Notes: generated by a model not told the origin, from the letters alone. Counted from the first letter of the stretch, positions 31,691-40,740 are shown. The stretch: 64,000 nucleotides of DNA from Symbiodinium natans (GCA_905221605.1 CAJNDS010001224.1:465001-529000), one strand, 5' to 3'. Program-made: numbers and translations.

Positions 31691-32230
31691 GAAGAAATGG
31701 TCAGTAATCACGGCGCCGGCGTATCTGAGGGAGATCTAACAGGGTTCCCTGTTTTGGGACATGCCCATAGATGAAAGTCCTAGGCCGGCGGCAAACACGG
31801 GCGGCGTCTCTCCGATCCGCGGTTGGTCCTTAGACGTCGCTTTGGGGCACTCATCACAAGGAGGGTTGAAGGTTTAGGAGGTTTAGGGTTTTTGGCTTAG
31901 GGTTTTAGTTTTTTTTTTTCCCACCCGCTTTTAGGGTTTGGGGTTTCGGGTTCAGTCTGATCAACTTCATCTACAAGGAGGGGCCGCCTGGTTCGAAGCA
32001 GATTTACAAGAGTTGTCAGTATGACAACTCAGGCCATGAGTCCCTTCCCTTCTGCCCTGAAGATGAACCCCCCCCAAAAAAAAAGGAGCTAAACCACGTC
32101 ATGTAAGGAACCCTCTTATAGTTTAAGGAGTATTCCTTCATCAAGGGGTATTTGAGTCCCTGGGAACACATTCAGTGTGCGCTGTGTACTTAAGAAGTTG
32201 GCACATTCGACTTACGCGGGCGATGTGTTT

Positions 32231-32349
32231 AACTAGACCCAAGAGCAACCTAGGAATACATAAGGGTGCCCTTTGTTGGTTTAAAAGGAGCTTGCAAGGG
32301 GTCTAAACCCTAAAACGAAAAGTAAGGGCCGAATTACTCTGAGTCCTAG
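32231..32349. mobile_element. Family F repeat
   Basis: ctagacccaagagcaaccta...aagggtgcccttt...ggggtctaaaccctaaaac...tctgagtcctagta. It naturally contains CTAAACCCTAAA. Confidence 0.65.
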
Positions 32350-32958
32350 TAACCCTAAACCCTAAACCCTAAACCCAGAACCCCAAAACCTAAACCTGTG
32401 GGTCCTATTTCATGATAGCTTCCGAAGCTTGTGTACTGAGGATGCCAGGGGCTTGGCAGGGCAGAGCCTGCTCTGCAATAAAGGGTTCCTTACTTGGCTT
32501 ATGGAATTTTCCTTAAGATTTAGGCGATTTAGGCATATTGGAGTCTCTGGGGGCAGCACAGCTACACCTAAGGAGGTTTTGTTTTCCAGTGCTCCCCCCA
32601 ATCGCCCAGGGCCCACCCGGCTGAACTCCGTTGCGACAACCCAACCAATAAAGCTTTCCAACCCCCTCATTTCGAGTTATCCCTGAAGCATTCTTAGAGC
32701 CCTCTGAAGAATGCTGCTGAATATGATCCTCTTAAACCAAATAAGGGAAATATCAAAAACGAGCCATAAACCCTAAACCCTAAATTGTCCCAAGAGCCTA
32801 CCTAGTAACGGCTTCCGCCTCGCGCCCTGCCCCCAAGTTTACTTGGAGAAGGCTAGAAGCCGAAAGTGAGAAGCCCCCAAGTGCTCAACACAACCCGAAG
32901 TTAAACCCTTTTGAGAACTCTAAGTTTGTTAAACCCTAAACCCTAAACCCCAAACCAC

Positions 32959-33045
32959 GTTTTTGGGCAACACCGCTGCGATGGCTTCCTTGGGGGTTTG
33001 CACTCTCACGGCTGCAACATGCCAAGTGAGGATCTTGGGCGTGCC
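32959..33045 (-). CDS. Exon candidate with a telomeric 3' splice site
   Basis: Minus strand: gggtttag|GGC starts 29 codons, GTPKILTWHVAAVRVQTPKE then AIAAVLPKN, ending caaaaac|gtggtt. About 75% of third positions are G or C. The AG before the exon is the last TTTAG of the adjacent array at 33046-33090. The peptide is soluble and unrecognised. Confidence 0.48.
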
Positions 33046-33090
33046 CTAAACCCTAAACCCTAAACCTTAAACCCTAAACCCTAAACCCTC
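33046..33090 (-). repeat. Telomeric array abutting an exon candidate
   Basis: Six CCCTAAA units, one CCTTAAA. Confidence 0.93.
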
Positions 33091-33237
33091 AACCCTACTT
33101 AAGGAATATTTCTCAAAATATGAGAGGGTCCCTTGGCCGGCCGAAGGGAGTATTCCTCAAGCATGGAGTGTTGTGGAGTCTCTGTGGTGCCTTCTTGGGG
33201 TCCTTACTATAGGGGAAGCCTACTCTTTGGGGTCCAC

Positions 33238-33269
33238 TTTAGGGTTTAGGGTTTAGGGTTTAGGGTTTG
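33238..33269 (+). repeat. Short telomeric array
   Basis: Four TTTAGGG units. Confidence 0.9.
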
Positions 33270-33300
33270 ACCCTATTTTCGCAATCCCCCACATCGATGC

Positions 33301-33350
33301 TTGGAGGTTCATGGATACCTGCAAGTAGGGTTGCTTAGGGTTCCCGAGAG
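33301..33350. mobile_element. Family A left fragment
   Basis: CTTGGAGGTTCATGGATACC and aagtagggttgct, then the homology stops. Confidence 0.5.
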
Positions 33351-33404
33351 CAGAACTTGGAGCATTTCAAGCATCAAGCGGGGTACCCCATTGTAGACAT
33401 GGCC

Positions 33405-33440
33405 TAAACCCTAAACCCTAAGCCCTAAACCCTAAACCCT
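33405..33440 (-). repeat. Short telomeric array
   Basis: Five CCCTAAA units with one CCCTAAG. Confidence 0.9.
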
Positions 33441-33560
33441 CATGCGGCCCGAGACGGTGTCCATTCCCAAAAAGTGCACTTGGAAACTTTGAGGCGGCGC
33501 TTGTGCCCTTGGGTGAACCGGTGCCGGGCACAACTTGCAAAGGGAGGGTTTGAGGTTAAG

Positions 33561-33640
33561 TAGGGTTTAGGGTTTAGGGTTTAGGGTTTGGGGTCTGGGG
33601 TTTGGGGTTTGGGGTTTAGGGTTTATGCTTTAGGGTCTAG
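33561..33640 (+). repeat. Telomeric array with TTTGGGG units
   Basis: TTTAGGG, then four TTTGGGG-type units, then TTTAGGG and variants. Confidence 0.9.
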
Positions 33641-33770
33641 GGTTTCAGATGCCTCTTACAGTGCAGTGGGACCGCAGTGCAGTGGAACCCTTGCAAAACA
33701 GGGCTTTCTAGAAGACAGCGAGTGCTGATGGACCGAGCCAGCGTTCCTCAGATGAGGTCAGCCGGTTTAT

Positions 33771-33804
33771 TCGTCCTCCTCGCCAGTTTCGTCCTCCTCG
33801 CCAG
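33771..33804 (+). repeat. 17-bp tandem duplication
   Basis: tcgtcctcctcgccagt occurs twice head to tail with one extra T between. Confidence 0.9.
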
Positions 33805-34000
33805 TGCTCGAAGCATGACATGAATGAACCACATAAAAAGCCTCTGAAAAAAAAACTCAGCCCCAACAAGGGGGATGTACTATAACCAAACCCGCCTAAA
33901 CCCTAAACCCTCGAGGTACCAACAAACAAGAATCCTAGGGACTCCAAGCCTTTAATTAAGGAATTATTCCTTTTGATTGCACTGCAACCACCGTACTTAC

Positions 34001-34108
34001 AAAGCGACATGTGCATATGCCTCTCCTCGTCATCGACGGGATTTCTGCAGTCGTGCCACGGCCCACAGCTGGAGCACAGCATGTTGCCACAGCCCTTGCA
34101 TTCGTAGC
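34001..34108 (-). CDS. Exon of a Cys/His-rich, probably zinc-binding protein
   Basis: The best-supported exon here. Minus strand: acceptor tgtttgctgag|GC, an open frame of 35 codons, and a consensus donor (cgcttt|gtaagtacgg). The peptide contains ECKGCGNMLCSSCGPWHDC, spacing C-x2-C-x4-C-x2-C-x3-H-x-C, followed by RNPVDDEERHMHMS. Paired CxxC knuckles with a nearby His are typical of zinc-binding domains. I cannot assign a named family. Third positions are mostly G or C. A possible upstream exon at 34214-34330 also has several Cys (NACHLTGQTQCTKKDRC). The surrounding 700 bp lacks telomeric and foldback repeats. The plus-strand frame over the same bases is a shadow. Confidence 0.65.
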
Positions 34109-34213
34109 CTCAGCAAACAGTGGGGCCACGCGGGTGGTCGAGGAACCGGCGGCTCACTACGGCATACCAGTTCTTAGAACAAAGCAAAGATGTCCTTTTG
34201 GATCAGCAACAGT

Positions 34214-34335
34214 CAAACGTTGTCGCATCTGTCTTTCTTGGTGCATTGTGTCTGACCAGTTAAATGGCATGCATTGTTGGAACTCCGATTGCAAGACTGT
34301 CTTTTGTCCTTGCCAGTCTCGGGTGTATGTCTGCA
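34214..34335 (-). CDS. Possible upstream Cys-containing exon
   Basis: Minus strand: after gggttgcag|ACATAC two frames are open. One reads GKDKRQSCNRSSNNACHLTG then QTQCTKKDRCDN up to aac|gtttgac. The other reads TYTRDWQGQKTVLQSEFQQC and stays open longer. Phase does not join simply to the 34001 exon. Strand agrees with the zinc-type exon. Confidence 0.28.
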
Positions 34336-34747
34336 ACCCAATAGACCGTCATCAAGGAATATGGCTTATACTATAACCTGAAACCGTAAAGCTGAAGAGT
34401 CCCGATCGAGTCCAAGGTATCCTAAATTAAAAAAGAAAACAATTCGAAACAAGCTCCCACTTGGCTCCGTGGCCTCTCACTGCCAGTGATTGCGGAATAG
34501 TGTAAGACGCAAGGTTACTGCATTGGGCTGTCGTAGGCTTCCCACGCATGGCCCTGTACTCAAAGGTGACACAAAATGTTGTTGGTTGGTTCTCGGTATG
34601 GCGACAGCAAAAGTCAAAACACCTACCTGAGTTGTGCTTTGATCCCTGTGAAACATATATGTGAATAGGTTCCCTTTAAAGGTAAGAGGGGAAAGAACAA
34701 ATATCCCGAAGCACAACCCAGCTATGTGAACATTGAAATTGTTGAAA

Positions 34748-35102
34748 GTGCGTGAGGGGCGTGCGCGGCTCGGTGCACGGGTGGGCGCGGTGCGCGAGTG
34801 AGGTGTGCGAAGTGAGGTGCCCGGGCGCGTGCTCGGTGCGTCGCTTGCGCGTCCCGCTCGCCCGCCCCGCCCGCTCGCTCGCCCGAAATACGGCCGTATA
34901 TGTGGGGCTGATATGCGAGCGAGCGGGGTGCGCGGGCGAGAGAGCAGGGCGAGCCTTGCACGCACCCCATGCGCACACCCGTGCACTTCGCGCACCCTGC
35001 GCATGCACACCTCGCACACCTCGCACACCTCCCGCGCCTCGCTCGTGCGCAGCGCGCCTTGCGCCTCTCGCGGGCACCCTGTGCGCGTGCCCCGCAGCCA
35101 TC
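34748..35102. repeat. GC-rich, CpG-dense imperfect palindrome
   Basis: About 350 bp of gtgcgcg/gcacacctcgc motifs; gctcgctcgc at 34870-34881 pairs with gcgagcgagc near 34914-34926. The outer arms are also inverted (gtgaggtgtgcgaagtgagg against cctcgcacacctcgcacacc). Long open frames exist in at least five frames at once, which marks composition, not coding. Confidence 0.7.
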
Positions 35103-35277
35103 TTCCCATAATAACGCCCGTAGTATACCTGTTTTGGATTTAACGAAAGTACGAGTGAAATCTCCTACTCCGCTGGGCCCAGCGAAGTGGAGTGCGGGAT
35201 CTGTTGCTCTAACTCTCTACTAGACTTTCGGCCTGCCACGCCCCAAAAGGATTCAATCTCCTCCACTTCAAAGGCTA

Positions 35278-35390
35278 GGCTACCCAGTAACCTAGGCTCA
35301 AAAATTTAAGGCCCTTTTTTGCTTAAAGGGGTTTATCAGGGAACCTAAACCCCCCAAAAAGGGAATAAGGGTACTACTGGGCATCCTAGA
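35278..35390. mobile_element. Family D foldback element
   Basis: ggctacccagtaacctaggc and aagggtactactgggcatcc. The centre naturally carries gggaacctaaaccccc. Confidence 0.75.
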
Positions 35391-35975
35391 AGGAAAAGTG
35401 TAAGCATTCGAGAGTCCATGCCGGCCGCAGCAGGTATGCCAGCTATCAGTGTCGCGGCATTCGCAGTTAATGAACTTCCCTGCTTGAAAACCTGGGAAGG
35501 CAGGAGGGGAGCCAAGGAATTCGGTACTTTATATCCTCCCTTTTGTAACCCTTTCATGGATTCTGTCGGTTGTCGTTTTTGCTTCCGGTACTTCCCCAAC
35601 TTCCGACTAAGAACCAGTAAGCAAGCTCTACGAAGCCCCAGAGCTTTCAGTATATTCACTACACCACAAGCAGACCAGGTACCCTAGGCATGAAAGGGTG
35701 CCTAAGCGTGAAAGGGTGCTTACTGTTCGACGCATAGACTTTTGCCAAGGGATCCTACCCTGCTAAAAAATGGTCTGCAAGAAGGGCACAAAACTAGCCA
35801 TCCTAGGAAACTTATGCAGCGCAGTAACCGCATCCGATGATCAAGTTATCACAAGTGCATTGTTGAATTTGTTTGCTTTGTTGGGGTGCCCGTGGCTAAT
35901 TTGCAGGTACGTTTTCAGCCTCCCACCAGGCCCTCAGTAAAGTACCCCTTGGAGGGTTGGCTGCTGTATAACCCA
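35391..35975. other. Repeat-free stretch, coding status unclear
   Basis: No telomeric or foldback repeat. Both strands carry a frame of about 90-100 codons over 35400-35690 with weak bias. A small direct repeat tgaaagggtgcyta sits at 35694-35726. Confidence 0.35.
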
Positions 35976-35976
35976 G

Positions 35977-36080
35977 AGACTCCAATACACCTTAACGAAG
36001 GAATATTCCTTTTACCATATAGGAAACCCTTATGTTTTTTTGAGGAATATTCCTGAATTTAGGGGTATCGGAATCTCTGG
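35977..36080. mobile_element. Family C foldback element
   Basis: cagagactccaatacacctt...aaggaatattcc...aggggtatcggaatctctgg. Confidence 0.75.
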
Positions 36081-36159
36081 AATGGAAAACCGAGAACCAC
36101 AAAAGGAGGCAAACGGGTCCCAAATGTGCATCCCTGAACCGTGAATCCTGAAAATCCCC

Positions 36160-36238
36160 CTGGTTCTTAGTAGGGAGCCCTGTATATGCCCTTTAAGGAG
36201 TCTATGGGGTACCTCATTCCCCATACTAAGAACCCGCC
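36160..36238. mobile_element. Family G foldback element, short copy
   Basis: CTGGTTCTTAGTAGGGAGCC and ATTCCCCATACTAAGAACCC. The AT-rich loop of other copies is absent. Confidence 0.75.
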
Positions 36239-36551
36239 AGAAATGAGCAGTCCTCTAAAGTGGGCTCCATTTTCGGGTCTCTTTTTTTTAAGGGTGCCGT
36301 GACTATGTGAAGATGAAGATCCCAAAATAGGGACCCTGATTTAGAGAACTATCCAAACCCCAAACCCGGGAAGAGTGCTGCATCCTGAAATCTGTTGAGA
36401 AAAGTCGCAGCTGTTGCAGCAAGTGCTGCGCCAGTCAGGGCACTCCGAGCAACTCATTGAGTCCTGGGGTTCATGAAGTGGTGTTGGAGATATACTTATG
36501 ACTCAGCACCTATAACCATACTTTTCACCGTTAAAATAACCGCCTTACTAG

Positions 36552-36596
36552 GGAGGATCATGGCTAAGTTAAAACTCAACTTAGCCATGATCCTCC
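36552..36596. repeat. Perfect 19-bp hairpin, minimal family A-like foldback
   Basis: ggaggatcatggctaagtt, a 7-base loop, then its exact complement aacttagccatgatcctcc. The arm resembles the A terminus (ggaggttcatgg), and ccaagtag follows as in A. Confidence 0.9.
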
Positions 36597-36796
36597 AAGT
36601 AGGATGGCTGGGGGACTGGAGACCTCCCCCATCCGACTCTCAGACTGCAAATGACTGGAACTCAAATAAAAGGGTACCCTTTTTGGTTTCAAGGGGAATA
36701 CAAGGGCATCCCAACCCCAAAAAAGGAAATCGGAGCCGACTCCGGGTCCTAGGAACTCCATCGGTCTTTGTGGAAAGTCTCTGAGACATCTTCCGG

Positions 36797-36882
36797 AAAC
36801 CCTAAACCCTAAACCCTAAACCCTGAACCCTAAACCCTAAACCCTAAACCCTAAACCCTAAACCCTAAACCCTGAACCCTAG
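36797..36882 (-). repeat. Interstitial telomeric array (CCCTAAA)n
   Basis: About twelve units, two CCCTGAA. Confidence 0.95.
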
Positions 36883-36952
36883 AATGCCCCGATGGCCTGC
36901 TAGCGAAAGCCCTGGCCCGAGCCTCAACCCTAAGTGGCCCTCAACTTCGAGC

Positions 36953-37062
36953 GTTTAGGGTTTAGGGTTTAGGGTTTAGGGAGGGTTTAGGGTTTAGGGT
37001 TTAGGGTTTAGGGTTTAGGGTTTAGGGTTTAGGGTTTAGGGTTTAGGGTTTAGGGTTTAGGC
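36953..37062 (+). repeat. Telomeric array flanked by a 14-bp direct duplication
   Basis: About sixteen TTTAGGG units with one gggaggg break. CCTCAACTTCGAGC stands at 36939-36952 and again at 37069-37082. Confidence 0.96.
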
Positions 37063-37100
37063 TCCCTTCCTCAACTTCGAGCACTTGTACCCCCTAAAAC

Positions 37101-37280
37101 CCAGAGAGCCCAATACCCCGAAAGTATGGAACATAGACCTGGGACTCTACATACCTACAGTTTAGTAGTAACTTCCCCTTGATAGGTAGAGCCCATAAAA
37201 CTGTAGGCAAAGAGAGTCCCAGATAATTTTTACAGGGGTCCTTACCATGAAGTAAGCCGTGTTCCTTAATTGACGGGTAC
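37101..37280. mobile_element. Family C element with nested foldback
   Basis: cagagagcccaataccccg is C left arm. At 37139-37222 an element CTGGGACTCT...AGAGTCCCAG with acctacagttt/aaactgtagg inner arms is inserted. ggggtccttaccatgaagta...aattgacgggtactgc completes C. Confidence 0.75.
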
Positions 37281-37302
37281 TGCGCTCTGCTAACTACTAA
37301 AC

Positions 37303-37392
37303 CCCCTAAACCCTAAACCCTAAACCCTAAACCCTAAACCCTAAACCCTAAACCCTAAACCCTAAACCCTAAACCCTAAACCCTAAACCCCA
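37303..37392 (-). repeat. Interstitial telomeric array (CCCTAAA)n
   Basis: Thirteen near-perfect units. Confidence 0.96.
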
Positions 37393-37485
37393 CCCTTTGG
37401 ACAAACAGCTGGCACTTTGCGCACGTCCGTCCTGGCTCGGCGCGTAGTTCGCGCAATCGGGGCACCAGTCCTTATAGCTTCGGGG

Positions 37486-37597
37486 TTCAGGGTTTAGGGT
37501 TTTTAGGGTTTTAGGGTTTAGGGTTTTAGGGTTTTAGGGTTTTAGGGTTTTAGGGTTTAGGGTTTCGGGTTTTAGGGCTTTAGGGTTTTTAGGGTTT
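37486..37597 (+). repeat. Octameric variant array (TTTTAGGG)n
   Basis: Most units have four T. A second, weaker patch of the same type lies at 37695-37770. Confidence 0.93.
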
Positions 37598-37912
37598 GTT
37601 TTTGCCACCCGCCTAGCTGACACTCAGGCCACGTTGCAGGGACTAATACCGGCAATACTACTCATCATCAGAAGATAGGGCGCTTTTAAAGTCAGTTTTT
37701 AGGGTTTTAGGGCTTAGGGTTTTAGGGTTTTCGGGTTTAGGGTTTAGGGTTTGGGGTTTTAAGGTTCAGGGCTTGGGGTTTGGTGAGGAAAAACGCATGT
37801 GGAGGCATTTTGGCATCCACTCGGGGATCTGAACATGGAGGCCTAAAGGGTCAAACGCTCCCGATGTTGTTGGGGGGGGGGACATGGTACCAGGTGCACA
37901 TTCAAAAGTATG

Positions 37913-38034
37913 GATTATATATATATATATATAGATATGTATACGTATGTATATATGTACATGTATATATACACATATACATTATATCTGTCTGTCTCTG
38001 TGTGTGTGTGTATGCTACCCCCCCCCCCCCCCCG
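37913..38034. repeat. TA/TG microsatellite with poly-C
   Basis: (TA)n, tatgtatac units, (TG)n and then about 15 C. Confidence 0.9.
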
Positions 38035-38212
38035 CCCCCTAATACAGTTCAGCGTGTTTCGGGGCGTATTTGCTTCGCCTCCCCGCCAACTCACAAACAT
38101 AGCTAACTGAATTCTACGAACTCAGCCTTTTTAAACCCCGCAGAAACATATTTAGGATTATATTTCTTTGACTTTAGATATTTACAGTTTTGCCATCGTT
38201 CAGGGCATAGTT

Positions 38213-38386
38213 CTATTTTGCCATAATGTCCAAAGGTGAAGTCCTGCTTGTTCCAAGCTTGGTGAGGTCTGTTCGAATGCTGTCCAGAGCCTTGGGTGCA
38301 TCTGTCTCTCGGTTCCTGATTCTCGCCCAGAGGTTCGGACATCTTCCATGTTGGATCTCGGCCAGCGTGTCTGTAGTTGAGTAAGG

Positions 38387-38387
<1 letters not shown>
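38213..38387 (-). CDS. Terminal exon candidate next to the poly-G run
   Basis: Minus strand: 56 codons ending in TAG, reading TTDTLAEIQHGRCPNLWARI then RNRETDAPKALDSIRTDLTK and a Ser/Thr-rich tail. Third positions favour G or C. It looks like a soluble, partly helical C-terminus. Upstream on this strand lies a C-run of 49, so the acceptor cannot be seen. It is unrecognised. Confidence 0.45.

Positions 38388-38388
<1 letters not shown>

Positions 38389-38437
<49 letters not shown>
38389..38437 (+). repeat. Poly-G run of about 49
   Basis: Uninterrupted G from 38389 to 38437. The true length may differ because such runs are hard to sequence. Confidence 0.9.
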
Positions 38438-38438
<1 letters not shown>

Positions 38439-38727
38439 GGCATGTGCTAGGGCCAGGGATATGCACCCTAAACCCTAAAGCCTAACCCTATTAAACCCTA
38501 AACCCTAAACCCGGGTAGCTCCCAGCCTTGTCGCAAGTCTCACAGTGCAGGGCGTCTCGGCAGCTGGACGGTGTGTAGCTGATCTGCAGAGACGATTTTG
38601 GGGGGCTACACCCTACTAAATAGGGTATACTTACTAAATTCCTGTAGGTAAATAGGGTCCCAGGAACCCTAAACCCTAAACAACGTGCTGCTGGAAGCTT
38701 GTTCTTGGATTGGGCTGCCGAGATGAT

Positions 38728-38793
38728 TGCCGGCTTTCGTTCAAGGGTTTAGGGGTTTAGGGTTTAATGGTGCCGTCTTTCGTTCAAGGGTTT
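38728..38793 (+). repeat. 23-bp direct repeat around a short telomeric insert
   Basis: tgccggctttcgttcaaggg plus ttt at 38728-38750 recurs at 38771-38793 with one mismatch. Between them are aggggtttagggtttaatgg. Confidence 0.88.
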
Positions 38794-39008
38794 CGGGGTT
38801 TAGGGTTTTCGGGTTTAAGGGCTTAGGGTTTTTGTTGTGTCTAGTGTTTGGTCGGAGGATTGTAAGCAACTTGATTTGTGCTTTTTGGCCTCCTAAACGA
38901 GGAAAGTCTGGTTTGGATTCGATTCCCAATGGGACAACAAGAACGAACACAACAGTACAGGACTGAGGACAACATGCTTTTCATTCCACGCATCTTTGGG
39001 AAGTCGTG

Positions 39009-39207
39009 CTTGGAGGTTCATGGGTAGTTATAAGCAGGGTTCTAAGTATGGAAACTCTACAGTAAACTTGGAACATCCTTATCCCCATGCCCCAAAAGTA
39101 TACTAAAGGGAATGCCAGCTCTAATCATCCTTAAACCATGTTCCAACTTTCTGGAGTTTACTGTACTACCCGTATAACCCGACTTAGAACTACCCATGAA
39201 CCTCCAG
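39009..39207. mobile_element. Family A element with nested foldback element
   Basis: CTTGGAGGTTCATGGGTAGT and acccatgaacctccag are the A ends. At 39061-39162 an inner element AGTAAACTTGGAACATCC...GTTCCAACTTTCTGGAGTTTACT interrupts the right arm. TAC occurs on both sides of it. Confidence 0.82.
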
Positions 39208-39455
39208 GAAGGGAACCCTATATGGGAGCAACCTCGGGCTTGGAACGGGATCGTGCTTCGGATTTAGGGCCCACTTCGGAATCTGATAGGTAAGCTCCCC
39301 ATAAGAACTAGACAGCCTGAGCACGCAGACGAAAATTAAGAAGCCCAAAAGATAAACACAAAGTGAAGACATAGACATGCACAAAAACACCAACGCGTGG
39401 CAGCAGTCTTCTATCACACGGCTTTACAGGCTGCACTCGCCCGGGATTTTAAGGG

Positions 39456-39817
39456 GTAGAAGGAGGGGCCCTTAATCCACAAACCCTTTACTGTATAACC
39501 CCTAATGTTGACCTCGTAATAATAACCCCCCCCCCCCCCCCTTCAATCAAACCCCCCCAAATAGAGTAGGGCCCCTTTGAATAAGGATTCCTTTCCTTAG
39601 AGCCCCCCTTCAATCAAACTCCCCCAAAAAAAACCAGCCCCGACTTGGCGTACTTTATTCCCAGGGCTTGATTATTGCGGCCGGGACCCCTGGCGCACTT
39701 TAATATCAGGGGGTTCAATAATACGAGGTTAACATTAGATATACCTATATAGCCCCTATATACCTAAGCAGCCCCTAGTAAATCCTAAGTGTAGAAGGAG
39801 GGGCCCTTCATCCATAA
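39456..39817. mobile_element. Family K inverted-repeat element inside a 25-bp direct repeat
   Basis: Inner element 39503-39737 has arms taatgttgacctcgtaataa and ataatacgaggttaacatta. Outside it, gtagaaggaggggccctt and the next bases occur at 39456 and 39791. Internal cccttcaatcaaac is repeated. No protein is encoded. Confidence 0.7.
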
Positions 39818-39894
39818 CCCGCCTCGCAGCTATCGCACCTGGAGACGTCCGCTGCCTCCATGCAGCTCGGGAGAACCCGGGACTATGCAGTTTC

Positions 39895-39990
39895 AGGGAA
39901 TATTCCTTTATTAAGGGGTGTTAAGGGCTCTGGTGATTTAAGGGTATTTTCCGTAAGTTCAGGGGTATTGGGCTCTCTTTGGGACAACTT
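39895..39990. mobile_element. Family C fragment
   Basis: cagggaatattcctttattaagggg and aggggtattgggctctcttt remain; the middle is reduced. Confidence 0.55.
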
Positions 39991-40478
39991 TAAACCCTGA
40001 AACCTCAGAAAATGGACCTGGCCTCCAACGCGGCAGTGAACCCCTGCAGTCGGCCCACATACTTCTTTGCAGGGACGTCCTTCTCCTGCGGGCGTTGGGA
40101 TTTAGGGCTTTAGGGTTTCGGGTTTACCTGGACTCCCAAAGCATAAAAAAACTCAATAAAAGTGCCAGTACGTTACATACTTAGGGGGTTTAGGTAAGGG
40201 GTCAGGGTTCCTAGGGAGGGTTTTCCAGGACCGTTCAACCTAGACTGTTCTCCACGGACCTTACAGGCTCTAAGCCCTAAGCCCAGAGAAAACCTCCGGG
40301 GGCATGGCCCGTAGCCAGCGGGATACAGGGGGTTTAGGGTTTAGGGTTTGGGGTTTAGGGTTTAGATCTGCAACAGGAAGATTCATGAAGGTCTCCGGCC
40401 AGATCATGGCGTCATCCGCAACGCCCAGCAAGTTCTCGAGGGCGTCCTGAGGAGACGCCGGAATGTCAAGACCACTTA

Positions 40479-40612
40479 CCCAGAGAGCCCTTAAACGGGT
40501 TTAGGGTTTAGGGTTTAGGATTAACGCCCCTTCATGAAGGAATCTACCTTTAACCATATAGGGGCACTTGGTATGATTTAAGGCAAATTCTTTGTTAAGG
40601 CCTTTTCTGGCG
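40479..40612. mobile_element. Family C element with telomeric insert near its end
   Basis: ccagagagcccttaaacg, then three TTTAGGG units (40498-40520), then ttaacgccccttcatgaagg and the rest of C. TTAA(A)CG lies on both sides of the insert. Confidence 0.75.
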
Positions 40613-40639
40613 CAAGGCCCCGAACATTCAGGGTGTTTC

Positions 40640-40740
40640 CCAGCGAGCCCAAAACACCCTTAATTAAGGAATAGACCATTCATCATACTCAGGGTCCCTA
40701 TATAGTTTAAGGTACATTCTTTAATTAAGGTTATTTGGAC
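40640..40740. mobile_element. Family C foldback element
   Basis: cccagcgagcccaaaacacc...ctcagggtccctatatagtt...ttaattaaggttatttggac. Nothing else supported to 41030. Confidence 0.7.

Noticed and set aside
34477-35143. Overlapping long open frames (up to 210 codons) on both strands.
   Set aside because: Five frames are open at once in a CpG-rich palindrome, which lacks stop codons by composition.
39456-39817. LTR retrotransposon.
   Set aside because: The direct repeats are only about 25 bp, and there is no primer binding site, polypurine tract or protein.
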